Assembly (NCBI GenBank): GCA_947450765.1
Contig: CANFXC010000003.1
Location: 32,719 to 96,718 of the forward strand
From: Comamonadaceae bacterium
Lineage (GTDB): Bacteria > Pseudomonadota > Gammaproteobacteria > Burkholderiales > Burkholderiaceae_C
Reading direction: 5' to 3'
DNA: 64,000 nucleotides
Part shown: positions 26,279-36,195 of the stretch, piece by piece
Layout of the letters: every line of letters starts with the position of its first letter
How positions within the stretch are numbered: the first letter of the stretch is position 1
Position numbers and translations under genes: made by a program
The notes under the pieces: model-generated
What the model saw: the letters and a program-made list of their open reading frames with translations, nothing else
Told to the model about the DNA's origin: nothing
Database searches by the model: none

Positions 26279-28948
26279 ATGAGGCTGTCCAGTAGCTTGA
26301 TGCTGGCTCTGCTGTGCGTGGTGCCCAACCCCGCCGTTTGGGCGCAAAGCCCCCTGCCTACGGCAGCTATGGCAGCGCCGACCACAGCGACCGAGGCCAG
26401 CGAACTCAATTTGCTGCTGCTTGAAGTTCGGCTTGACGGCAGCCTGTTGACTGACACGCTCACCGCCTACGAAGTGGGTAGCGACATTCTGCTGCCGCTG
26501 GGCGAAATGGCGCGCCTGCTCACTATCGGCATCACGCTAGACACGGCCACGCGCAGCGCTGCCGGCTTTGTGTTGCGCGAAGACCAGCCGTTCAGGTTGG
26601 AGATGGACGCCAGTAGCGTCACCTTGCCCAGCGGACGCGAAGCGGTCGATCCGACCCACATACGTTGGCTGGACAATGACATTTACGTTTCTGCCCGTTT
26701 GCTGCAGCGCTGGTGGCCGATCGATCTGGCGCTCAGTCTCTCTGCCCTGAGCCTGCAAGTCGTGCCGCGTGAAGCGCTGCCGATTCAATCCAGGCTGGCC
26801 CGTGAGCGTGATGCTGCGCAGCTGAGGTTGCGCGGCGGCACCTATCAAGACCCTGGCTTTGCGCGGGCACAGCCGGACTATCGCTTGGTTGACGTGCCCT
26901 TTATAGACCAGACACTGAGCTTGCGAAGCGGGCGCGACAGCTCGGGCCAGTCCCGTACCGACATGACTTACAACGCCTTCATCACCGGCGATCTGCTGGG
27001 CATGGAGGCGTCGATGTTTGTCACTGGATCACAAAACCAAGCCCATCAAAATTCCACGCCTCAAGCACGCTTGACACTGTCGCGCAACGACCCTGACGCC
27101 AACTTGCTGGGGCCGCTGAACGCCCGCACCGTGGCCCTCGGCAACATTGCCTTGCCGGCACTGAACAATGTGGCGCGCTCCGCAGGTGGCGGGAACGGCA
27201 TGGTGGTGAGCAACCGGCCGCTCAACCAACCCAGCAGCTACGGCCTGCACACCTTGCGCGGCAACCTACCGCCGGGCTGGGACGTGACGCTCTACTTCAA
27301 CGACGCCTTGATCGCGTTTCAGCAATCGCGACCGGACGGGCTGTACCAGTTTGCAGATCAGCCGCTGGTTTTTGGCAACAATGAATTCCGGCTGGTTTTC
27401 AACGGCCCACTGGGCCAACGTCGGGTCGAACGCGAGGCATTTTTGCTCGACGACACGCTGACCAAACCCGGCAACTTTTACTACACGGCAGGCGGGCAGC
27501 GCGGCGACGACGGCAGCGACCGACAAACCTTGCAGGCCGACTTTGGCTTAGCCGACAGCGTCGCCGCAACCGCCGGACTCGTCAGCATTGACTTAGGCCT
27601 GGGAAACCAGGCACGTCACTACAGCAACGTCGGGTTGCGTGCGACCGGGCTAGGCGTACTCATCAGCGCCGACCATGTGTCGGCCACAGATGGCGGCTCA
27701 CTCACCGAAGTTGGCGTGCGCACCGGCTTAGGACGATTTTCAGCCGATCTCACACACACCCAATTGAGCCATTTCAGCAGCGACTTCTTTGCCGCCAGCA
27801 GTGACCCGTTGGCGCAGCGCACGCGCGCCCGCTTGAGTGGCAGCATCCCACTCAGCGACGGTTTGGTACTGCCAGTCGGGCTGGACGTTTTCCGGGAAGT
27901 GACAGCGTCGGGGCGCAGCAGCGTGAACGCCCAAGGTCGGCTGTCGCTGAACCTGCAAAACACCAACTTCACCAACGCCTTGAATCTGCAGACGAGCGAC
28001 GGCAAGCGCGTCACCAGCGGTGCGCTGCAGGTGTACCGACGCGTCGCTGGGATAGGTTTGAGCAGCCAGCTGGCCTACACCCTGGAACCCGACAGCCGGC
28101 TCTCCAGCGTGGCCATCTTGGCCGACAAAAATCTGAGCGATGCATCGCGACTGAGCCTGGGGCTGATGCAGAGCATGACACCCGGCGTGACCACCGTGTC
28201 AGCGGGTTACAACCGAAACTTTGGCAGCTTTGGCATGGGTGTGAACGCACGCTACAGCAGCAATGGTGAGGCGAGCATCGGCGTGCAGTTGTTCATGGCG
28301 ATCGGGCGCGACCCGCGCAGCGGCAACTGGACTCGCCACTGGCAGCCGATGGCCGCTGCGGGCGCGGTGTCGGCCCGGGCTTTTGTGGACACCAATATGA
28401 ACGGTATCTTCGACATGGGCGAAATGCCAGTGGAAGGCGCCGGCTTCACACTGAACGGTGGTAGCCGCCACCCCGTGCGTACCGACGCCGATGGCATTGC
28501 TTATATGAGCCACATGATGCCGCGCCAATATGCTGACGTGGCCCTCGACACCAGCACGCTGGAAGACCCTCAGTGGCAAGCCGCCATACCGGGCGTGCGG
28601 GTGTTGCCACGCCCCGGCAAAGTGGTGTTGGTGGATTTTCCGGTGGTCATGACGAGTGAAATTGACGGCACCATCTATTTGGAAGTGGCGGGCAAAACAC
28701 GCGGCATTGGCAATGCACTGCTGGAACTGGTGAACGAGCGGGGTGACGTGGTTGCCAGCCAACGCAGCGGGGCTGACGGTTATTACATCGTGCCGGCGGT
28801 CAAGCCAGGGCGCTACACCTTGCGCCTGGCTGATGAGCAGCTGCGCAGCTTAGGCTTGGCGGCTTCGATTCCAAGTCGAGCGATCGACGTGCTTGCCGAC
28901 GGCAACTACGTCAACGGTATCGACTTCACGCTGCGCGCCGCGCCTTGA
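26279..28948 (+). CDS. usher-like outer-membrane protein with C-terminal carboxypeptidase-regulatory-like domains
   Basis: Predicted pore for assembling the DUF4402 fibre, 889 residues. Signal peptide (about 1-22, ending VWA before QSP). An N-terminal periplasmic part (about 45-170) precedes a barrel with the usher middle-domain pattern: SSYGLHTLRGNLPPGWDVTL, LYQFADQPLVFGNNEFRLVF, GPLGQRRVEREAF. After the barrel come an acidic loop VDTNMNGIFDMGEMPVEGA, resembling SdrD/dockerin calcium loops, and a carboxypeptidase-regulatory-like domain (GADGYYIVPAVKPGRYTLRL). It is not a classic FimD/PapC; it fits a divergent usher class. The 3' end overlaps convergent dedA by 23 bases. Confidence 0.8.
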   Translation: MRLSSSLMLALLCVVPNPAVWAQSPLPTAAMAAPTTATEASELNLLLLEVRLDGSLLTDTLTAYEVGSDILLPLGEMARLLTIGITLDTATRSAAGFVLREDQPFRLEMDASSVTLPSGREAVDPTHIRWLDNDIYVSARLLQRWWPIDLALSLSALSLQVVPREALPIQSRLARERDAAQLRLRGGTYQDPGFARAQPDYRLVDVPFIDQTLSLRSGRDSSGQSRTDMTYNAFITGDLLGMEASMFVTGSQNQAHQNSTPQARLTLSRNDPDANLLGPLNARTVALGNIALPALNNVARSAGGGNGMVVSNRPLNQPSSYGLHTLRGNLPPGWDVTLYFNDALIAFQQSRPDGLYQFADQPLVFGNNEFRLVFNGPLGQRRVEREAFLLDDTLTKPGNFYYTAGGQRGDDGSDRQTLQADFGLADSVAATAGLVSIDLGLGNQARHYSNVGLRATGLGVLISADHVSATDGGSLTEVGVRTGLGRFSADLTHTQLSHFSSDFFAASSDPLAQRTRARLSGSIPLSDGLVLPVGLDVFREVTASGRSSVNAQGRLSLNLQNTNFTNALNLQTSDGKRVTSGALQVYRRVAGIGLSSQLAYTLEPDSRLSSVAILADKNLSDASRLSLGLMQSMTPGVTTVSAGYNRNFGSFGMGVNARYSSNGEASIGVQLFMAIGRDPRSGNWTRHWQPMAAAGAVSARAFVDTNMNGIFDMGEMPVEGAGFTLNGGSRHPVRTDADGIAYMSHMMPRQYADVALDTSTLEDPQWQAAIPGVRVLPRPGKVVLVDFPVVMTSEIDGTIYLEVAGKTRGIGNALLELVNERGDVVASQRSGADGYYIVPAVKPGRYTLRLADEQLRSLGLAASIPSRAIDVLADGNYVNGIDFTLRAAP

Positions 28949-29564
28949 CAGCGCCCACCAGCACCAGCAAACCGGGCACCAAAATCATCGCCCAGATGAT
29001 GGAGCTCAGGTTGTCTTTGACCCACGCAAGGTTGCCAAACAGATAGCCGGCACCGCACAGGCCGACCACCCAGATGACCGCACCGATCACGTTGTAGGCG
29101 CTGAACTTACTGCGGCTCATGTCGGCGACACCGGCGACAAAAGGCGCAAAGGTGCGAACGAATGGCATGAAGCGCGCCAAGATGATGGTGACGCCGCCGT
29201 AGCGTTCGTAAAAGTTGTGCGCTTGGTCAAAAGCGCGTTTGTTGAAAAACCGGGAGTCCTCCCACTGAAACACCTTGGGGCCGAAATAGCGGCCGATGGT
29301 GAAGTTGCACTGGTCACCCAAAATAGCCGCGACCAGCAACACTGCGATGGACACCGGCAGGCTGATCAAACCGACACCACACAAAGCGCCAACGATGAAC
29401 AACAATGAGTCGCCCGGCAAAAACGGCATCACCACCACACCGGTCTCGACAAAGATGATGGCAAACAAAAGCGCATAGACCCACAGGCCGTACTGTTGCG
29501 TGAAGGTCTCCAAGTGGCGGTCCACATGAAGAATGAAGTCGATCAAAAAGCTAATAATTTCCAT
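28926..29564 (-). CDS. DedA family membrane protein
   Basis: Inner-membrane DedA/VTT-domain protein, 212 residues; the family includes undecaprenyl-phosphate and phospholipid flippases and affects membrane homeostasis. Conserved features: FVETGVVVMPFLPGDSLLF, GDQCNFTIGRYFGPKVF, and RYGGVTIILARFMPFVRTFAPFVAGVADM with the key arginines, then two C-terminal helices. ATG 29564 stands 33 bases from the divergent mutL start. Function within the family is not assignable. Confidence 0.92.
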   Translation of the reverse strand: MEIISFLIDFILHVDRHLETFTQQYGLWVYALLFAIIFVETGVVVMPFLPGDSLLFIVGALCGVGLISLPVSIAVLLVAAILGDQCNFTIGRYFGPKVFQWEDSRFFNKRAFDQAHNFYERYGGVTIILARFMPFVRTFAPFVAGVADMSRSKFSAYNVIGAVIWVVGLCGAGYLFGNLAWVKDNLSSIIWAMILVPGLLVLVGAVKARRAA

Positions 29565-29597
29565 GGCGCTGATTTTGACACGGCCTAAAATCCGCCG

Positions 29598-31583
29598 GTG
29601 AACTCCGCCACCACCGCCCCTCCCCGCCGCCCCATTCGTGAACTCCCTGATGAGCTGATCAGCCAGATTGCCGCTGGCGAAGTGGTCGAACGACCCGCTT
29701 CGGTGGTGCGTGAGTTGGTCGACAACGCTTTAGACGCTGGTGCCCGCCAAGTCACGGTGCGGCTGCTGGCCGGTGGCGTGCGGTTGATTTTGGTGGAAGA
29801 CGATGGCGCCGGCATTCCGGCCAACGAGTTAGCCATTGCCTTGCGTCGCCACGCCACCAGCAAGATCGCCTCACTGCAAGACTTGGAAGCCGTCGGCACG
29901 ATGGGCTTTCGGGGCGAGGCGCTGGCCGCCATCAATTCGATTGCCGACATGAGCCTGATCTCGCGCTCGGGCGATGCCGAAGCAGACGCCAGCGCGGGCG
30001 GGCACGCTTGGCAGCTGGACGGTCGCACCGGCGAGATCCAACCCGCAGCGCGCAGCCGCGGCACCAGCGTCGAAGTGCGCGAGCTGTTTTACGCAACGCC
30101 GGCACGGCGCAAATTTTTGAAAACTGACGCCACTGAACTGGCGCATTGCATTGAAGCCGTCCGGCGCCATGCGCTGGTGCGCCCCGACGTGGGCTTTGCC
30201 ATCTGGCACGAAGGCAAGTTGGTTGAACAGTGGCGCGCCTGCACCGAGGCGTTGCAAACCGACGACCCCGTGGCCGCGCTGGACCAGCGCTTGGCCGATG
30301 TGTTGGGCGCCGAGTTTGTGGCGCAATCCATCGCTGTGAATTATGAAAGCAGTGCGCGCCGTATGGACGGTGGGCCGGCTGTGCGCGTCTGGGGACGGGC
30401 CGGCATTCCGGATGCCGCACGCTCCCGCGGCGACCAACAATTTGCCTATGTGAACGGTCGCTATGTACGCGACAAGGTGCTGACCCACGCCGCCCGCAGC
30501 GCGTATGAGGACGTGCTGCACGGCCACCGCCAACCGGTCTACGCGCTGTATGTCGAGATGGACCCGGCCCGCGTCGATGTGAACGTGCACCCGACCAAGA
30601 TTGAAGTGCGCTTTCGGGACAGCCGCGAAGTGCACCAAGCCGTGCGCCACGCCGCTGAAAATGCGTTGGCGGTACCGCGCTCGCAAATCGGTGGCGCCGG
30701 AGGCGGCGTCATCGGTGCGGTGGATGTTGCGGATGCGAATGCGCCACTGCAAGTCGCTGGCATGCAAGGCTTTGTCTCGGATGCCCAGCGCGCCGCCCGC
30801 GGCTTGGGCTGGGCGCAACCGGGCATGGACTTTTCAGCCCGCGTGGATCACCGGGTCAGCGACTTCGAAGCCATGTGGCCGGTCGCTGCGGGTCTGTCGG
30901 GTCTATCGACAGGACCGACTGCTGACGCGCTGCGCAACCAGCCGACGGGAACACCCTTCAACGCCGAAGCACCCAACTGGCCCCCTGGCGACTGGCCGCT
31001 GGGCCGGGCGCTGGCGCAGCTGCAAGGCATTTACATCTTGGCAGAAAACACCAGCGGTCTGATCATTGTGGACATGCACGCAGCGCATGAACGCATTGTT
31101 TATGAGCGCCTGAAGAACCAATTGGACAGCTCGGCCAGTGCCGCTATCGCCAGTCAACCCCTGCTGATTCCAGCCACCTTTGCCGCCACCGCGCAAGAAA
31201 TCGACACCGCCCAAAGCGCTGCAGAGACTTTGCAAACGCTGGGTCTGGAGATCACGCCGTTCTCACCCAAGACGCTGGCGGTGCGCGCTGTGCCGACGTC
31301 GCTGGCGCAGTCAGACGCTGTCGAGTTGGCGCGCAGCGTGCTTGCCGAGTTGGCCCAGCACGACGCCAGCACCGTGATTCAGCGCGCCCAAAACGAGCTG
31401 CTCTCGACCATGGCTTGCCACGGCGCAGTGCGCGCCAACCGCAAACTCACACTGGATGAAATGAACGCGCTGCTGCGCCAAATGGAAGCCACCGAACGCT
31501 CAGACCAATGCAACCATGGCCGGCCGACTTGGCGGCAAATGAGCATCCGCGACCTCGATAGTTTGTTTTTGCGCGGACGCTGA
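29598..31583 (+). CDS. mutL: DNA mismatch repair protein MutL (endonuclease type)
   Basis: Matchmaker ATPase of methyl-independent mismatch repair; 661 residues. The N-terminal GHKL ATPase has QIAAGEVVERPASVVREL, ELVDNALDAG, DDGAGIP and GTMGFRGEAL. The C-terminal domain carries the nicking-site motif as DMHAAHERIVYE (from D492, matching D-x-H-A-x2-E-x4-E), plus TMACHGAVRAN and CNHGRPTW, so this MutL should cut DNA itself, as in bacteria lacking MutH. The start is GTG 29598, about 17 residues before the conserved core. It is divergent from dedA and is not coupled to miaA here; miaA lies nearly 3 kb downstream. Confidence 0.95.
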   Translation: MNSATTAPPRRPIRELPDELISQIAAGEVVERPASVVRELVDNALDAGARQVTVRLLAGGVRLILVEDDGAGIPANELAIALRRHATSKIASLQDLEAVGTMGFRGEALAAINSIADMSLISRSGDAEADASAGGHAWQLDGRTGEIQPAARSRGTSVEVRELFYATPARRKFLKTDATELAHCIEAVRRHALVRPDVGFAIWHEGKLVEQWRACTEALQTDDPVAALDQRLADVLGAEFVAQSIAVNYESSARRMDGGPAVRVWGRAGIPDAARSRGDQQFAYVNGRYVRDKVLTHAARSAYEDVLHGHRQPVYALYVEMDPARVDVNVHPTKIEVRFRDSREVHQAVRHAAENALAVPRSQIGGAGGGVIGAVDVADANAPLQVAGMQGFVSDAQRAARGLGWAQPGMDFSARVDHRVSDFEAMWPVAAGLSGLSTGPTADALRNQPTGTPFNAEAPNWPPGDWPLGRALAQLQGIYILAENTSGLIIVDMHAAHERIVYERLKNQLDSSASAAIASQPLLIPATFAATAQEIDTAQSAAETLQTLGLEITPFSPKTLAVRAVPTSLAQSDAVELARSVLAELAQHDASTVIQRAQNELLSTMACHGAVRANRKLTLDEMNALLRQMEATERSDQCNHGRPTWRQMSIRDLDSLFLRGR

Positions 31584-31589
31584 ACGCGC

Positions 31590-32069
31590 TCAACTCTGCG
31601 CCAAAAAGGCCGCAGCGCCAGCCAAGCAAGACAGCACAGCGACGAACGTCAGCAAAGCCCGCAGACCCAACCAACTGCCTAGCTGCAGAGAGCGGTAAAT
31701 CTTGCAATCAACGATGTAGCACAGCAGCAAGCTGGCCGCCATCAGCAACAAGCCCCAGGCACTGTTAAGCAACAAACCGGCCCAAGCCAGCAAGCTCGGC
31801 AGCACACCCCAGATCAACAGACTGCGGCGCGTCTGAGCCAGCGACATCGCCAGCCCCCAATGAATGCCGCCCAGAAAGCTCACAATCACAGCGGCGTAGG
31901 TGAGCAGCGCCAAGGCCGCCAAGCCGGCCCACTCTGGCGGTAGCGTCCAAAGTCCAACCGCACCGGCCACAAAAGGCAGCAAGCCGCCGATGCCAAGTAC
32001 CCAAGCTTCGGCTGCGGGCTTGAGTGGCTGAAGGGTTGCGGCTGATTCAGGGGTGTCGGGTGTGCTCAT
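31590..32069 (-). CDS. DUF3429 family membrane protein
   Basis: 159 residues, five predicted helices, matching the DUF3429 family of small bacterial inner-membrane proteins without known function (pattern GIGGLLPFVAGAVGLW, LLTYAAVIVSFLGGIHWGLAM). A Pro/Ala-rich cytoplasmic start precedes the first helix. Converges with mutL, six bases apart, and is divergent from the lipoprotein hydrolase (69 bases). Confidence 0.83.
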   Translation of the reverse strand: MSTPDTPESAATLQPLKPAAEAWVLGIGGLLPFVAGAVGLWTLPPEWAGLAALALLTYAAVIVSFLGGIHWGLAMSLAQTRRSLLIWGVLPSLLAWAGLLLNSAWGLLLMAASLLLCYIVDCKIYRSLQLGSWLGLRALLTFVAVLSCLAGAAAFLAQS

Positions 32070-32138
32070 AGCGAGAGTTTAAAAGACCCCACATTCACCG
32101 ACCGAACTTTAAACAGCGAAGATGATCGTACAAAGCTT

Positions 32139-33074
32139 ATGAAAATCTGGCGCCCCTTCCACTCCGTCTTGACCGTTGTACTGTTGTTGCTCACGGCGGC
32201 ATTGGTTGCCGGCTGCAGCACGCTCGACGAACGCCAGCGCGCCTGGATTTTTCAACCCAGCGACCGCAGTTGGGGCGGCAGTGTAGAGGCCGCACGCGAC
32301 ATGGACGACGTGTGGATTGACTTCGAGTCGCGCATCACGGGCCAAACCAGCAAGTTGCACGGGCTGTGGCTGGAGGCCGACAAGCCGCTGGCATCCCTCG
32401 CGACGGGCAAGATACTCAAAGCCAGTCTGACGGCGCAAGGTCTCGTCAACACCGCTCATGCCGACCAGCCTATCTTGCTGTATCTGCATGGCGCCCGCTG
32501 GAACGTCACCGGCTCGGCTTTTCGCATGCGCCGCATGCAAGAGCTTGGCTTCTCGGTGCTCGGGGTGGATTACCGCGGCTTCGGCAAAAGCAGCGCAGAA
32601 CTGCCGTCTGAAGACATGGCTTATGAAGACGCCCGCGCTGCATGGGACTGGCTGGCAGCCAACTACCCGAACCGGCCACGCTACATTTTTGGCCACTCGC
32701 TGGGCGGGCCCATCGCCATCCATTTAGCCGCACAAGTATCAGATGAAAGCGGCACCATTGTTGAAGGTACCTTCACCTCCATCGCCGACGTGGTGAGTAC
32801 TTTCAAATGGGGCTGGGTGCCGATTTCTGCCTTGATCACGCAGCGCTTCGAAGCCATTCGCAAGGTCGACCAAATTGGCTCCCCATTGCTGGTGGTCCAC
32901 GGTGGGCGCGACCAACTGATCGACCCGACCTTGGGCCGCAAACTCTATGAGGCCGCGACCGAACCCAAGTTGTTCGTACTGGTGGAAGCCGGCTCACATC
33001 ACAACACCAACTCCGTTGGGCAGCCGCAGTACAAAGCGGCATTGGCACAGCTTTTCAAGCTCGACGCCCGATAG
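32139..33074 (+). CDS. alpha/beta-hydrolase lipoprotein
   Basis: Membrane-anchored serine hydrolase, 311 residues, substrate unknown. The signal ends in a lipobox (ALVAGCST, lipidated C26). The fold shows the oxyanion region LLYLHGARWNVTGS, GVDYRGFGKS, nucleophile elbow FGHSLGG, an acid in HGGRDQLIDP and the catalytic His in GSHHNTN. It resembles the YfhR/BEM46-like family. No cotranscribed partner is evident: the next gene follows after 42 bases on the same strand and encodes an efflux protein. Confidence 0.85.
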   Translation: MKIWRPFHSVLTVVLLLLTAALVAGCSTLDERQRAWIFQPSDRSWGGSVEAARDMDDVWIDFESRITGQTSKLHGLWLEADKPLASLATGKILKASLTAQGLVNTAHADQPILLYLHGARWNVTGSAFRMRRMQELGFSVLGVDYRGFGKSSAELPSEDMAYEDARAAWDWLAANYPNRPRYIFGHSLGGPIAIHLAAQVSDESGTIVEGTFTSIADVVSTFKWGWVPISALITQRFEAIRKVDQIGSPLLVVHGGRDQLIDPTLGRKLYEAATEPKLFVLVEAGSHHNTNSVGQPQYKAALAQLFKLDAR

Positions 33075-33116
33075 TTCAGAGGCCAGATCAGGGAAAATCC
33101 TGATACGCTCTTCTGG

Positions 33117-34373
33117 ATGTCTGCACAGCCCTCCCACCTCTCAACAAGCACCGCTGACGGCATGTCGCCCGGCTTGGTAGTCCTTTTGTTGGCACTGCTG
33201 CTTGGCATCCAGCCAGTCACCACCGATCTGTACTTGCCCGCCTTACCGGCGCTGGCCGAAAGCTTTGCGGCGCCAATGGCACAAGCGCAATACACCTTGA
33301 GCGCACTGCTGCTGGCGTTCGGTTGCTCGCAACTTCTGTGGGGACCGTTGTCAGACCGCTTTGGTCGGCGACCCATCTTGCTGATCGGTCTCAGTGCCTA
33401 TGTGTTGGCGACAGTGGCCAGCACGCTGGCGCCTTCCATGCCCTGGCTGATCGGCTGGCGCGTCCTGCAAGGTGCCGCCATGGGCGCGGTGGTGATGTGC
33501 GCACGCGCCATCGTGCGCGATCTTTACCGCCCCACGGATGGCGCCCGCATCATGTCCAAGGGCCTGAGCGGGCTTGGCCTGCTGGCGTGTATCAGCGGGC
33601 CGCTGGGCGGGTTGCTCGCAGAGCATGCGGGCTGGCGCATCACCTTGCTGGCACCCGCCATTTTTGGCGCGGCGGCGCTGGGTCTGATCGCACGGCGGTT
33701 TGACGAGTCGTTGAGTCGACCCAACCCCCTCGCCTTGCGTCCGGTCTCTTTGATGCGCACTTGGGTAGAGATTCTCTGCAACCCGACCTTTCTGGCTTTT
33801 TCAGCACTGTCTGCCGCGTCGTACGGCGGCTTGTTCACGTTTTTAGCAACCTCCTCTTTTGTCCTCATCAAGCTACTGGGTCTGAGCAAAACACAGTACG
33901 GCATGGTGTTTTTTTTCATGTCCCTGGCCTATGTTCTCGGCACCTTTTTATGCCGCCGCTTGCTGCCACGCTTTGGCGTTCAAACGTCGGTCGGCATCGC
34001 TGCGGCTCTGAGCCTGACCGGTGGCTTGCTCATGGGCGGCCTGGCTTGGGCCGGCGTCAACAGCCTGTGGGCGATCTTGCTGCCTTATGCCATCTTCATG
34101 CTGGCGCATGGCGTGCACCAGCCGTGTAGCCAGAGCGGCGCCATCGGCCCCTTTCCGCAAGCGGCAGGCACCGCCTCTGCACTGAACGGCTTCATCATGA
34201 TGCTGGTGGCCTTTGTCATGGGCACTTGGCTCGGCACAAATATGGACGGCACCGCACGCGCCCTGACCTACGGCGTCGCTTTGTGGAGCGTGGTGATTGC
34301 GCTGGTCGCTTGGATCTTGGTGCGCCGCTATGGTCACGCCAAACCTGTTTTTCAGACTGTCGCTGCGACATGA
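33117..34373 (+). CDS. Bcr/CflA family drug-resistance MFS transporter
   Basis: Twelve-helix proton antiporter (418 residues) of the DHA1 Bcr/CflA group, whose members export chloramphenicol, bicyclomycin or sulphonamides. Motifs: [15 protein letters not shown] in helix 1, [17 protein letters not shown] (motif A), and [25 protein letters not shown] (motif B/C region). ATG 33117 is used; M15 is a possible alternative. The stop overlaps the miaA ATG (ATGA), so miaA translation is coupled to it, an unusual partner for miaA. Substrate not predictable. Confidence 0.9.
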   Translation: MSAQPSHLSTSTADGMSPGLVVLLLALLLGIQPVTTDLYLPALPALAESFAAPMAQAQYTLSALLLAFGCSQLLWGPLSDRFGRRPILLIGLSAYVLATVASTLAPSMPWLIGWRVLQGAAMGAVVMCARAIVRDLYRPTDGARIMSKGLSGLGLLACISGPLGGLLAEHAGWRITLLAPAIFGAAALGLIARRFDESLSRPNPLALRPVSLMRTWVEILCNPTFLAFSALSAASYGGLFTFLATSSFVLIKLLGLSKTQYGMVFFFMSLAYVLGTFLCRRLLPRFGVQTSVGIAAALSLTGGLLMGGLAWAGVNSLWAILLPYAIFMLAHGVHQPCSQSGAIGPFPQAAGTASALNGFIMMLVAFVMGTWLGTNMDGTARALTYGVALWSVVIALVAWILVRRYGHAKPVFQTVAAT

Positions 34374-35550
34374 ATCCTTCTTCAGTAGAGAGACTCAACT
34401 ACCTGGCTCTTGCCGGCCCGACCGCTGCTGGCAAGACGGCGGCAGCGCTGGCCATCGCGCGGCAACACCCGGTCGAAATCATCAGCGTCGACTCCGCCCT
34501 GGTTTACCGCAGCATGGACATCGGTACGGCCAAGCCCAACGCTGACGAGCTGGCCGCAGTGCCACACCATCTGATCAACCTTCGCGACCCCTTGCAGGCT
34601 TACAGCGCGGCCGAGTTTGTGGCGGATGCGCAGCGCTTGATGCAAGACATCCACGCACGCGGCAAGCTGCCATTGTTGGTAGGCGGCACCATGTTGTATT
34701 TCAAAGCGCTGTTTGATGGGTTGGACGAGATGCCTAAAGCCGACCCTGCTGTGCGCGCGACATTGGCCGCCGACGCCGCAGCACGCGGCTGGCCGGCGCT
34801 GCACGCCGAGCTGGCGCTGGTCGACCCGCTTACCGCTGCCAGGCTGCAGCCGCAAGACTCCCAACGCATCTCAAGGGCGCTCGAAGTGTTTCGCGTGTCG
34901 GGCCAGCCGCTGTCGTTTTTTCAGCGACGCATTGCAGGGAAATCAGTGGAAGTCGTCACTGCGAGCGAAGCGCGGCAGTCCACTCAACCCGTCACTGCGA
35001 GCGAAGCGCGGCAGTCCACTCAACCCGTCACTGCGAGCGAAGCGCGGCAGTCTATGACCGTTGGATTGCCGCGCTTCGCTCGCAATGACAAACCTGAACC
35101 GTCGGGACTGCTGATTTCCCTTGAGCCGAATGACCGCGCTTGGCTTCATAGCCGGATTGCCGAACGCTTTGATGCCATGCTCGCAGCCGGCTTTTTGGAC
35201 GAAGTCCGTGCCCTGCGCGCCCGAGGTGATTTGCACCCGGACTTGCCGTCCATGCGATGTGTCGGTTACCGCCAAGCGTGGGCGTTGCTGGACCGTTTTG
35301 ACACTCAGCCAGTCCAGAAAGATCAGCCGAAACTAGCTCTGAATATCGATCACGACTTGGCCCTGCGCGACTTCCGCGAACAAGGTATTGCCGCCACTCG
35401 CCAACTCGCCAAACGCCAACTGACTTGGTTGCGCAGCATGCCGCAACGCCAAGTCGTGGCCTGCGACGCGCCGGATGCATTGGCGCAGGTGTTGGCGCTG
35501 GTGGCTGAACATGTGAGCGCAGCCGAATCCAATCCACAAGGCCTCAGCCC

Positions 35551-35554
<4 letters not shown>
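34370..35554 (+). CDS. miaA: tRNA dimethylallyltransferase with in-frame palindromic-repeat insertion
   Basis: Transfers a dimethylallyl group to A37 of tRNAs reading UNN codons. 394 residues against about 310-330 usual. P-loop GPTAAGKT (16-23), [34 protein letters not shown], and [16 protein letters not shown] are intact, as is the C-terminal region [20 protein letters not shown]. Residues about 195-241 (VTASEARQS repeated three times, then GLPRFARND) are translated palindromic repeat DNA lying between FFQRRIAGK and [12 protein letters not shown], a variable inter-domain place. Frame is open throughout, so the enzyme may still work. Overlaps MFS upstream and the ABC gene downstream, each by four bases. 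Confidence 0.93.
34954..35090. repeat. dispersed palindromic repeat, copy 3, multicopy insertion inside miaA
   Basis: Two identical 36-base units (34954-34989 and 34990-35025, each starting CGTCACTGCGAGCGAAGCGC), a third shortened unit (35026-35060), then an inverted unit (35061-35090, TTGGATTGCCGCGCTTCGCT...). The period of 36 preserves reading frame. Perfect identity of the first two units suggests recent local duplication. Confidence 0.97.

Positions 35555-36181
<627 letters not shown>

Positions 36182-36195
<14 letters not shown>

Noticed and set aside
34954..35060. Regular 36-base repeats resembling a CRISPR array
   Set aside because: The units are directly adjacent, with no unique spacers, the run is translated in frame within miaA, and no cas genes are present.
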